This document shows positions 50,127 to 57,279 of a DNA stretch of 64,000 nucleotides, piece after piece (position 1 is the first letter of the stretch; every line of letters starts with the position of its first letter). The DNA lies in the NCBI GenBank assembly GCA_900544865.1, contig UQXA01000003.1:51696-115695 (forward strand). The letters are read 5' to 3'. The notes below the pieces were generated by a model. It ran no database searches and was not told the DNA's origin. It saw nothing but the letters and a program-made list of their open reading frames with translations. The DNA comes from an uncultured Collinsella sp. (lineage in GTDB: Bacteria > Actinomycetota > Coriobacteriia > Coriobacteriales > Coriobacteriaceae). The position numbers were made by a program, and so were the translations under genes.

Positions 50127-51311
50127 TCATGCACGGTGGTAGTTCGCCGTGTGTTGGTTGCTCGTGTAGTTCGCGATGCTCGTCTTCGGCTCACTGTAGT
50201 TGAGGATGCCGGTGAGCTTCTTTGCGACTGCTTGGTTGGTATTGGGATACAGGTGCCCATATGTCCCAAGCGTGGTCTGTATCTTCTCATGCCCGAGCCG
50301 TTCCTTGAGGAGCAATGGGCTTTCTCCCATGTTGATGAGAAGTGACGCGTGGGAGTGGCGAAGGTCGTGAACCCGGACGCGGTGAACGCCTGCGAGGTCT
50401 GCGAGCTTCTTCATTGCACGCGGAAGCCTTGTCTTTGTAGTCGGAAGCCCGTTGTAGCTCAATACGAACTCACAGTCAGGGATGACAACGCGCTGCACCT
50501 TGCGCCATGCGGCGAGTTCGGAAAGCGTGTCCTCATCCAGATAGATGGAGCGGATTGCCGCACGCGTCTTCGGTTTCGTGAACTTGTAGTCCGACTGGTT
50601 GTGGTAATAGAGCGTTTTGGTGATGGAACAAAGCCCGGTCGTGAAGTCGATATCGCTCCACAGGAGGGCAGATGCTTCCCCAAGCCGCATCCCACTCATG
50701 AATAGGAAGAACAGGCTGATGAACAGGTAGTGTTCGTAGTAGTCTCCCTTGTAGAGTTTGGAAATCACCTTCTCGAACTCATCAAGCGTCCAGAAGTCCA
50801 CAAGCGGTTTCTGCCCACGAACGTTGCCGACCATCCGTGACGGGTTCCTTTCCGTAATGCCCAATATGACGGCACGGTCGAAGGCAACGGAGAGCATTCC
50901 CTGTGTGACGCGCACGTAGTTCGGGCTATATCCTGCGCGGATGAGGGCAAGCTGCCAGTTCTGTATGTCGATTGGCTCGATGGCATCGGTAAACTTCTCG
51001 TAGAAGCAGGAGAAGTGTTTCCGCACCGTACCGGCGCGGTTCTCGAAGGTACTCTCCTTTACCTGTGTCTGATACCAAGGCAGGTAGGTGTCCTCAATGA
51101 ACGTTCCGAAGGGAATCCTTTTCTGTTCGGTGGGAAGCGATTGGGAAGCAAATTGCAAAACGAGTTTTGCATATTCCTCTTTCGCTTCTTTTTTTGTCTT
51201 GAATCCGCTCCGGTATTTCTGAATCCGCTTTCCCGTGGAATGGTCGAATCCGAGATTGGCGCGGAAATAGTAGGTGCCGTTATCGGCTTTCTTAATTTGG
51301 TCGTTTGCCAT
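50127..51311 (-). CDS. int: Tyrosine recombinase (integrase)
   Basis: A 394-residue phage/Tn916-type integrase. An AP2-like arm-binding region (about 1-50) and a core-binding domain (about 65-165) precede the catalytic domain. Catalytic residues: Arg209 (MRLGE), His315 and Arg318 (HDLRHSH), His341 (LGHEKIQ) and the nucleophile Tyr351 (TYGHLYP). It should cut and join the element ends. Its gene overlaps the DUF3173 gene by 20 bases. The element ends lie 3.2 kb away on one side, which is far for this family. Confidence 0.93.
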   Translation of the reverse strand: MANDQIKKADNGTYYFRANLGFDHSTGKRIQKYRSGFKTKKEAKEEYAKLVLQFASQSLPTEQKRIPFGTFIEDTYLPWYQTQVKESTFENRAGTVRKHFSCFYEKFTDAIEPIDIQNWQLALIRAGYSPNYVRVTQGMLSVAFDRAVILGITERNPSRMVGNVRGQKPLVDFWTLDEFEKVISKLYKGDYYEHYLFISLFFLFMSGMRLGEASALLWSDIDFTTGLCSITKTLYYHNQSDYKFTKPKTRAAIRSIYLDEDTLSELAAWRKVQRVVIPDCEFVLSYNGLPTTKTRLPRAMKKLADLAGVHRVRVHDLRHSHASLLINMGESPLLLKERLGHEKIQTTLGTYGHLYPNTNQAVAKKLTGILNYSEPKTSIANYTSNQHTANYHRA

Positions 51312-51534
51312 TTGTCTTTACTCCTTTTTCAGGAGCGCGACCAGCGGCATCACCGTCTAAGGCAATCCCAAGAAGCTCCTCGACGGCTTCCGCCGGAACG
51401 CGGTCGAGCTTGCGTGAGGAGTAGAAGGGATAGCCCTTCTCAACCATGCGAATTTTCGCCAGACGGATGATATCGGTGGCGAAAGAGTTCCCATAGCCGA
51501 GGGCAACTAAATCTTTTTTCGTTACGGTTACCAT
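51292..51534 (-). CDS. DUF3173 excisionase-like protein
   Basis: An 80-residue protein of the DUF3173 type, almost always coded beside integrases of Gram-positive integrative elements. VTKKDLVALGYGNSFATDII looks like a small winged helix or HTH; the C-tail is flexible. It is a likely recombination directionality factor, inferred from position. AAAAGGAG precedes the ATG. Confidence 0.8.
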   Translation of the reverse strand: MVTVTKKDLVALGYGNSFATDIIRLAKIRMVEKGYPFYSSRKLDRVPAEAVEELLGIALDGDAAGRAPEKGVKTNGKRPN

Positions 51535-51550
51535 GGCTCTCCTTTTGACA

Positions 51551-51621
51551 GGAAAGCAGACTACTCGTCTTTCTGACTGTATTGTAGCAGGTCAGAGCGC
51601 GTTTGTATATAGTCTGCTTCC
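51551..51621 (-). promoter_or_regulatory. Promoter of the excisionase-integrase operon within an inverted repeat
   Basis: On the minus strand an extended -10 box TGCTACAAT (51581-51589) lies between the arms GGAAGCAGACTA and TAGTCTGCTTTCC, an inverted repeat of about 12 bases. The arms could form an operator or a leader hairpin that limits integrase expression. Confidence 0.55.
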
Positions 51622-51669
51622 TTTCCTTCTTTCTGGTTGTCTGGTTTCCTGTGTTTGTGGTTTTACTGT

Positions 51670-51891
51670 TTACGGTTTAAACCTCAGCATCGCACGCAAC
51701 AGCTTCGCCTGCATGAACGATTTCATCGAGAGGTCGATGCCGTAGTCCCAGAAGCCATCCGCATCGGTGTAGAACCCGGTGCAGAGTCCGTCCATGAAGT
51801 CGTTGAAGTAATCGAGTACCGCCCCGGCGGCAAGGGCATCTCCGCTTGTCGCGGCAACGACGGTATCGTAGTCAATCTTTGTCTTTGCCAT
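51670..51891 (-). CDS. Small HTH_16-like regulator
   Basis: A 73-residue protein, most like the Tn916-type helix-turn-helix family (HTH_16) that sits near a sigma-like gene in conjugative transposons. Segments AATSGDALAAGAVLDYFNDF and LSMKSFMQAKLLRAML form its helices. GAAGGGGGTGA precedes ATG 51891. It overlaps the sigma-factor gene by 20 bases, as in the Tn916 order. Confidence 0.7.
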   Translation of the reverse strand: MAKTKIDYDTVVAATSGDALAAGAVLDYFNDFMDGLCTGFYTDADGFWDYGIDLSMKSFMQAKLLRAMLRFKP

Positions 51892-52318
51892 GCGGGTCAC
51901 CCCCTTCCGTCAGAATGTCCGCAAGACGGGTGAGCGCACGGGCGCGACGGTTCTGCACCGTGGAGCGCGGGAACCCCATGTCCTCACCGATACGCCTGTC
52001 CGACCATCCGGCGAAATAGGAGAGCAGGATGATTGCCTGCTCCTCTGGGCAGAGTTTTTCCAGCGCATCCGCGAGGTCTTTGTCTGTCACGCCGATAGGC
52101 TTCCCGGCGGCATCGAATACGGTTTCCCGCTCCGGCACGTCCTGCCAGTCCGCAAGGCTTTCGAGTTCACTTCTTCTGAGGTCGCAGAACAGCACCTCGC
52201 GGTTGCGTCTCCTTTTGCGCTCCCTCAAAACGTCCGTCCGCGCGTTCACGAGGGTCTTCCGGCAATAGGTCAGGAACATGCCGACCACTTCGTTACGGTT
52301 CGCTTTCTCTTTCGTCAT
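51872..52318 (-). CDS. Sigma-70 family (Tn916 Orf7-like) factor
   Basis: A 148-residue protein. A region 2-like N-part and a clear region 4 (AIILLSYFAGWSDRRIGEDM then RSTVQNRRARAL) indicate a small sigma-type factor. In Tn916-type elements such a factor and an HTH_16 partner activate excision and transfer genes. AAAGGAGGAAAAAAG precedes ATG 52318. The likely role is switching the element from quiet to excised. Confidence 0.8.
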   Translation of the reverse strand: MTKEKANRNEVVGMFLTYCRKTLVNARTDVLRERKRRRNREVLFCDLRRSELESLADWQDVPERETVFDAAGKPIGVTDKDLADALEKLCPEEQAIILLSYFAGWSDRRIGEDMGFPRSTVQNRRARALTRLADILTEGGDPHGKDKD

Positions 52319-52340
52319 CTTTTTTCCTCCTTTCGGTATA

Positions 52341-52410
52341 GGCACGATTTCCGTGCCCTTTCCTGCCAAGAGGAAAAAGAAAGCCCCGCAGCGCAGATAC
52401 GCTACGGGGC
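52341..52410 (-). terminator. Terminator and leader hairpin between dnaC-like and sigma genes
   Basis: GCCCCGTAGCG/CGCTGCGGGGC with a T-rich run (minus strand, 52372-52410) ends the dnaC-like unit. A second hairpin GGCACGG/CCGTGCC-type (52341-52357) lies just before the sigma ribosome-binding site. Confidence 0.75.
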
Positions 52411-52482
52411 GCGGGGACGGTGCCGGGAAGGAAATCGGCACCAGAATCAGGAAGAAGCGGCTGATGCTTAAAAACCGCTCCG

Positions 52483-53337
52483 CTACGATTCTATCCCCTC
52501 GATTCCCAACTTCCGCTTGAAATCTTTGCGGTTCTTCATTCCGATTTCCCGACGGCGCGAGTTGCCGTCGTACTTCACCGGGAACCCGACCTCAACGATG
52601 CGGTCGAAGACACGTCCCCACGGGTCATCTGCCGTGGCGTTCAGGATTCTCTCGCGAAAGTCGAAGTTCGTCGTTATCACCATCGGTTTCCCTGCCTTGT
52701 AGCGTCCGTCGATAACGTCGTAGACGTGCTCCATGACGTACTCGGTGGAGCGCTGGGCACCGAGGTCTTCAAGGATGAGGAGGTCTGGGGCGAGGATTCT
52801 CTCAAGGTTCCCGGAACGCTTCTCGAAGGAGGATTCCATCAGGTTCACGACCTGCTTGATATCGGTCACGAGACAGGAGAACCCGCGCTCGATGACGGCG
52901 TTCGCGATGCAGGACGCATGGAAGCTCTTGCCCGTGCCGCGCTTCCCGTACAGGACAAGCCCCTCCGGGTCTTTCGGGTCGAAGGTCGCGGCAAATGCCT
53001 TGCAGACGGTGCTCTGAGTCGCGTTCCTGCCGTCATCGGCATCGAAGGTGCAGAAGGCGTACCTGCCGGATGAGGGGAAGCACTGCTTCCTTAGCCGTTC
53101 CGTCCTACGCCTTTTCTCCGCCCGCTCGGTTTCCTCGCGCTGCCTGTGCGCTTCCTCCCTCTGGCAACGGCACATGGTCGGGACAAGGAGCGGCTCCTTG
53201 AAGATGCCGCCCGCCGGGAACATCCGCTCGCGTGGCTCTCCGCATTTCCCGCAGACGAGGATGCCGTCCGCATCGCGATAGTCCTCGCCCGGTTTTCGTC
53301 CGTCCTGCTCCTTGGTTTTCGTTACATTTTCACTCAT
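52483..53337 (-). CDS. DnaC-like helicase loader (AAA+)
   Basis: A 284-residue IstB/DnaC-type ATPase. An N-terminal zinc motif (CGKCG at 29-33; CRC at 56-58) is followed by Walker A GKRGTGKS (131-138), Walker B LLILED (186-191) and a sensor region TTNFDF. It loads the replicative helicase at the element's origin. It follows the replisome organizer gene in the minus-strand module, the usual phage order. Its start has AAAGGACG upstream. Confidence 0.88.
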   Translation of the reverse strand: MSENVTKTKEQDGRKPGEDYRDADGILVCGKCGEPRERMFPAGGIFKEPLLVPTMCRCQREEAHRQREETERAEKRRRTERLRKQCFPSSGRYAFCTFDADDGRNATQSTVCKAFAATFDPKDPEGLVLYGKRGTGKSFHASCIANAVIERGFSCLVTDIKQVVNLMESSFEKRSGNLERILAPDLLILEDLGAQRSTEYVMEHVYDVIDGRYKAGKPMVITTNFDFRERILNATADDPWGRVFDRIVEVGFPVKYDGNSRRREIGMKNRKDFKRKLGIEGIES

Positions 53338-53365
53338 TTACCTCGTCCTTTCTGCGTTACCCTGT

Positions 53366-53450
53366 CTGAGAGCCTGTCTACGGGACTTTGCAGTCTTGCT
53401 CGGGCAGTTGCTGCCACATGACATTTAACGTGTCATAGGCAGGCTCTCAG
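53366..53450 (-). promoter_or_regulatory. Leader inverted repeat between rep and dnaC-like genes
   Basis: CTGAGAGCCTG and CAGGCTCTCAG are exact 11-base inverted arms 63 bases apart, with an inner TGACA/TGTCA pair. The element thus has a large hairpin between the initiator stop and the loader start. Confidence 0.6.
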
Positions 53451-53942
53451 GCATTCTCAGGGGCATTTCTAGTACATGTTCTCGTCGATATATCCCTGAG
53501 CCGTCTCCCGGTCACAGCCCCATTTCGCCATGACCTCCTCGACGGAGGGGATTTTCCCGACCGCGTTGGCCTTCGGTTCCGTGCGTGCGAGAGGGGTCGC
53601 AGTCTTCGGGTGTTCGTTCCTGTCCCAGACTGCGGCGAGCTTCTTCCAGTCATCGACGGGCTTGCCGGAGTTCGTGCGCCAGCCGCGTCCCTCGTTCACA
53701 TCGAAGAAGCGGTCGGGGTCAACCGCGAATCCCATTTCCGCGAAGTGCGAGCGGACTTCCTCCCTTGTCGGGATTCCAGAACCTGTCATCCCATCCCCAT
53801 CAGCTACAGCTGTAGATGTAGCTGTATTCTTATATCTATCATCTATATTCTTAGGGCGTGACGCAATTTTTACAGCTTCATTTTCAGCCCGTGCAGATTG
53901 TCTACCTGCGCTTTTACCGTCTGCGTCAGTGTAAAAACCAGT

Positions 53943-54059
53943 GTCAAAATCACTGTCAACTTTTACGTCAAAATTGACGTCAACTTTACCGTCAAAACTG
54001 TCAACTTTTACACCGTCAATTTTTACAGTGTCAACTTTCACGGCGTTATCTTTTACAAC
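53943..54059. repeat. Iteron array inside the initiator gene, candidate replication origin
   Basis: Tandem units all starting GTCAA or GTTAT. Four 12-base units (53943-53990) with pattern GTCAACTTTTAC or GTCAAAATTGAC, one 9-base unit, then four 15-base units (54000-54059) with pattern GTCAACTTTTACACC. The run is AT-rich and keeps the reading frame (KVDTVKIDGVKVD). Iterons within the initiator gene are a common layout of phage and plasmid origins. Confidence 0.7.
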
Positions 54060-54521
54060 TTTTCCGCCTTTTGGGGCTGGAAGTGCTGGCGTATATTCCC
54101 TGCGGTACTTGATGACGGAGGGGCGGCTCACACCGGTTTTCTCGGCAACCTCGGTGTTCGTGGCATCCGGGTGCTCGGTAAGGTATGCGACCACTTTGTC
54201 CTTCTTCAACTGACGGGTTCCCTTTCCGTTCTTACGGGCACGCTCCGAAGCCTTGCGCACACGGTTTCCTTCGCGCATCGCGTCGATTGCCGGGACGTTC
54301 TGGTTAAACTCCCAGTCCGCGATGGCGTAGATGCCATCCTCGCAGATGACAAGGCCGAGCTGCACGAGCGGCTGCACGCATTGCCGAAAGGCGGGAACGG
54401 TCTTCTTGGTGACCGCAGCAAGCATCTCGTCGGTGTAGGGAACGCTTTCGTGGAGAAGGAGCTTCCCGGCGCAGCCGCATTTCACCGCAAGCGATTGTAG
54501 ACGGGCGAAGACGGTGTAGAT

Positions 54522-54527
54522 GGCATC
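54522..54527 (+). other. Right attachment junction (attR core)
   Basis: Reads GGCATC, the partner of GGAGTC at 29503-29508. Host coding sequence resumes at 54528 with GTG GCG GCG. Confidence 0.75.
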
Positions 54528-54956
54528 GTGGCGGCGGCGCGCATCAAGGAGCAACTGCCCGAGTGTCGCATCATTATCATGACCGGCATGCCCGAGATCA
54601 CCTTTGTCGATCAGGCCCGCGAGGCGGGCGTCGACAGCTTTGTGTACAAGAACGTCGGTATCGACGAGCTGTTCGCCGTGATGCGCTCCACGCTGGCGGG
54701 CTATTGCACGTTTCCCAAGCCGCCCGAGAGCATTTTTTCGGGTACGGCGGCACTCGACGATGTCGAGCTGTCGATTTTGCGCCTCGCCTGCGAGGGCAAG
54801 AGCCGTCGCGAGATCGCGGCCGAACTGTTTATGAGTGAGGGCACCATCAAGCGCCGCATCTCGGAGATCCTGAGCAAGACCGGCTACGACAACATCATGC
54901 GCTTGGCCGTGCGCGCAGTAACGGAGGGCAGCATCGTTCCCAACATGGAGCGCTAG
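54528..54956 (+). pseudogene. Response regulator, 3' fragment
   Basis: The 142 C-terminal residues of the split NarL-type regulator. It has the end of the receiver domain (IIIMTG with the switch Thr, then FVYKN with the conserved Lys) and a LuxR HTH (ELSILRLACEGKSRREIAAE and MSEGTIKRRI). The natural start is at 29317. A GTG at the junction might start a small product that carries the HTH, but no ribosome-binding site is evident. Confidence 0.9.
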
Positions 54957-54981
54957 CGCTCGTTACGCATCGGCATAAAGC

Positions 54982-55016
54982 GGCGGGGCCGCAGGATCAA
55001 CTCCTGCGGCCCCGCC
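54982..55016. terminator. GC-rich hairpin after the response regulator
   Basis: GGCGGGGCCGCAGGA pairs with TCCTGCGGCCCCGCC around a 5-base loop. No T-run follows. Confidence 0.65.
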
Positions 55017-55066
55017 TGGCAAGTGCGCGGATGTGTCCGCCAATCCGCGGCTGATGTTACGTGCCG

Positions 55067-55909
55067 TTACGCGATGGTTGCGGTGTAAGAGGCGATGTCC
55101 TCGTAGGAATCGGTCAGGTAGGCGTCGATGCCGATGGTCGTATTGACGAGGTCGTCAAGGCTGTCAAGCTCGCCGCTCGAGAACGTGAATTCCTCGGTGG
55201 CGTTGGTGCCGGGCATCAGGTGAGCCGAGAACCAGGGTTCCTTCATGGTGCCGTTGACGTTGGTCTTGCCGGAAGGAGCGTAGAAGGTCAGGTCCTTGTC
55301 GCTCTTGTTGGTGATGTTGACGACAAAGCCGATGTCGCCCCAGTCGTCCTTGAACTTCTCGGTGATGGTGATGGTGCACAGGTCGTCATCGGCGACGGTG
55401 ACGGCGGGGGAGATTTCGATGCTCTGGACGTCGTCGTCTTCGACGGCCTCATCGATCTCTTCTTCCTTCTCGGCGTTCTCGCGATCCTTCTTCACCGTAC
55501 CGGACAGATCCTTGTCGGACTTCGTAAAGATAAGCTTGTCGCCGTCCACCTCCAGGACGAGCTTGTCGTCCTTGAGCTTCAGGTCGTGCGACTCATCTTC
55601 GGCGGTAATCGTTACGGTGGTGGCGTCCTTGGCCTCCCATTTCAGGTCGGCGACCTCAAGGAACATGTCGAGGACGCCCGTGCCGTCTTCGTCGAGGATC
55701 AGGATACAGTTGAGGCCCCACTCCTTGAGCATATCCATGTACTCATCGGTGAGCTCTTCGCCGTCCAAGGTTCCACCCGAGTACTGCCAGCTGCCGACGA
55801 AGTTGGCCTTGGGGTCTTTGCCGCCGCCGCTGCAGCCCGTCAGGGCAAAGGCGAGCGCCAAGATACATGTCAGGAATGCGAGCGCGGACTTTTTGAACGT
55901 TGTCTTCAT
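55067..55909 (-). CDS. Lipoprotein, DUF-type extracytoplasmic protein
   Basis: A 280-residue secreted lipoprotein. The signal peptide ends in a lipobox LTGC (Cys near residue 26), followed by a Gly/Ser linker. A beta-rich domain (about 30-135) and an acidic linker (about 140-165) lead to a second domain with DLTFYAPSGKTNVNGT, like the DUF5067-type immunoglobulin-like domain of Gram-positive lipoproteins. ATG 55909 is chosen because a longer reading lacks a signal peptide. Function unknown. Confidence 0.75.
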   Translation of the reverse strand: MKTTFKKSALAFLTCILALAFALTGCSGGGKDPKANFVGSWQYSGGTLDGEELTDEYMDMLKEWGLNCILILDEDGTGVLDMFLEVADLKWEAKDATTVTITAEDESHDLKLKDDKLVLEVDGDKLIFTKSDKDLSGTVKKDRENAEKEEEIDEAVEDDDVQSIEISPAVTVADDDLCTITITEKFKDDWGDIGFVVNITNKSDKDLTFYAPSGKTNVNGTMKEPWFSAHLMPGTNATEEFTFSSGELDSLDDLVNTTIGIDAYLTDSYEDIASYTATIA

Positions 55910-55989
55910 GGTGTCCTCCTTTATCGAACGAAACCCATAGAAGCAAATGCGGGGGTGGCGGATCCCCCGCCAATTACCAGATAGAGGGG

Positions 55990-57231
55990 TTAGGGCCTGG
56001 GCGTTCCGCAGTTGCTGCAGAACTTGCCGCCGTTTTCGCTGCCGCAGTTGGGGCAGAACCACTTGGCCGGTGCCGGGGCGGGTGCGGGGCTGCCGCACTC
56101 GGAGCAGAACTTGCCGGTGTTGGTGGCGCCGCAGCTGCAGGTCCATGCGCCGGCCACAGGTGCGGCAGCGGGTGCCGGTGCGGGGGCGGGAGCCGGAGAC
56201 GGCTGCGGGGCAGCCTGCTGCTGTGCCTGGCCGGCGGCAAACAGCTGGCTAGCGTTCATGCCGCCCATGCCACCTGCCATGCCCATGCCCATAAAGCCTG
56301 CCATCGCGCCGTTGGGGTTGGCCGCTGCCGCGCGCATCGCGTCGCTCTGGGCGCTGGCGATGTTGGCGGCCGCCATGGTGGGATCGCGCATGACTGCGGC
56401 CTTCTGCAGGTCCTTGATCATCTGCTCGTCTTCTTGCGAGGCGGCGATGGAGTTGACGCCAAAGCTCACGATCTCGACGCCACGTAGGTCGCGCCAGTCG
56501 GCCGAGAGGACCTCGTTGAGCGCGCGGGCGAGCTCGGTGGTGTGACCGGGGATGGCGCTGTAGCGAATGCCCATTTCCGAGATCTTGGCAAAGGCGGGCT
56601 GCAGAGCGGTGAGCAGCTCGGACTTAAGCTGGCTGTCGATCTTATCGCGCGTGTAGCTATCGGTCACGTTGCCGCACACGTTGGTGTAGAACAGCAGCGG
56701 GTTGGTGATACGGTACGAATACTCGCCGTTGCAGCGCACGGAGATGTCGACGTCCAGGCCAATGTTGTTATCGACCACGCGGAAGGGCACGGGCGAGGCG
56801 GTGCCGTACTTGTTGCCGATGATCTCCTTGGTGTTGATGAAGTAGACGCGCTGGTCCTTGCCCGCGTCGCCGCCAAAGGTAAAGCGGCTGCCGATATTGG
56901 CGAAGGTCTCCTTGATGGAGTCGCCCAGGTTGCCGCTAAAGACGCTCGGCTCGCTGCCGGTATCGAAGACGAACTCACCGGGCTCCAGCGCGACTTCGAT
57001 GATCTTGCCGTTTTGCACCACGAGCATGCCCTGGCCGTCGTTGACGGCGATGACCGAGCCGTTGGAGATGACGTTGTCCTCGCCGCGCGTGTTGGAGCTG
57101 CGGCCGCCGGTGCGCTTGCTGCCCTTGCAGGCCAAGACATCAGCGGGCATCGATTCGCAATAGATAAATTCCTTCCACTGGTCGGCCATGACGCCGCCGG
57201 CAGCGCCCAATCCAGCTTTCAAGAGTCCCAT
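55990..57231 (-). CDS. SPFH-domain protein with C-terminal zinc ribbons (YdjI-like)
   Basis: A 413-residue protein. The N-terminal and middle part (about 10-290) is an SPFH/virion-core-like domain. A Met/Gly/Ala-rich segment (about 300-340) and a Pro/Ala linker lead to two zinc ribbons (CSCGATNTGKFCSECG and CPNCGSENGGKFCSNCG). Relatives are YdjI-type proteins that act at the membrane, often beside zinc-ribbon partners. The next two genes are such partners, so they probably form one complex. GGAAAG-type site lies before the start. Confidence 0.83.
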   Translation of the reverse strand: MGLLKAGLGAAGGVMADQWKEFIYCESMPADVLACKGSKRTGGRSSNTRGEDNVISNGSVIAVNDGQGMLVVQNGKIIEVALEPGEFVFDTGSEPSVFSGNLGDSIKETFANIGSRFTFGGDAGKDQRVYFINTKEIIGNKYGTASPVPFRVVDNNIGLDVDISVRCNGEYSYRITNPLLFYTNVCGNVTDSYTRDKIDSQLKSELLTALQPAFAKISEMGIRYSAIPGHTTELARALNEVLSADWRDLRGVEIVSFGVNSIAASQEDEQMIKDLQKAAVMRDPTMAAANIASAQSDAMRAAAANPNGAMAGFMGMGMAGGMGGMNASQLFAAGQAQQQAAPQPSPAPAPAPAPAAAPVAGAWTCSCGATNTGKFCSECGSPAPAPAPAKWFCPNCGSENGGKFCSNCGTPRP

Positions 57232-57279
57232 GGTGATCTTCCTTTCTCGTCAAAGGCCGGGTGGTATTGGTCAGAATGG

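Larger units (their letters stand above)
29509..54527. mobile_element. 25-kb integrative mobilizable element
   Basis: About 25.0 kb inserted in a response-regulator gene. Evidence: two host gene halves at its ends; tyrosine integrase, DUF3173 protein, MobC and relaxase; plasmid-like genes (rep, dnaC-like, ssb, parA); lower GC and many small hypothetical genes compared with the flanks. No VirB4, VirD4/T4CP or other transfer-channel gene was found, so it needs a helper to transfer. Genes at 30.7-47.6 kb are almost all plus strand; 47.7-54.5 kb and 29.5-30.6 kb are minus strand. In a circle the latter two join into one maintenance module. Confidence 0.93.
53469..54527 (-). pseudogene. Replication initiator (phage replisome organizer), 3' part without its start
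   Basis: The last 352 codons of the initiator. DAIYTVFARLQSLAVKCG and YTDEMLAAVTKK, then GIYAIADWEFNQNV, match the Phage_rep_org_N fold; an HTH-like segment (ATNTEVAEKTGVSRPSVIKY) follows, then a repetitive KVD-rich linker that contains the DNA iterons, then a C-terminal domain. At the chromosome junction (54527) it runs into host DNA with no start or ribosome-binding site. Its true start is at 29595-29509. In the circle the two parts give 381 residues. Confidence 0.9.

Noticed and set aside
51700..53930. Shared residues TGFYTDADG in the HTH_16-like protein and the initiator
   Set aside because: The DNA is not alike and the surrounding residues differ; taken as chance or weak convergence.
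29509..54527. Classification as a full conjugative element (ICE)
   Set aside because: No VirB4, coupling protein or other transfer-channel gene is present; only relaxase and MobC.
53469..54554. A complete initiator gene starting at TTG 54554
   Set aside because: That start lies inside host DNA, has no ribosome-binding site, and the true start with a strong site is at the left end of the element.
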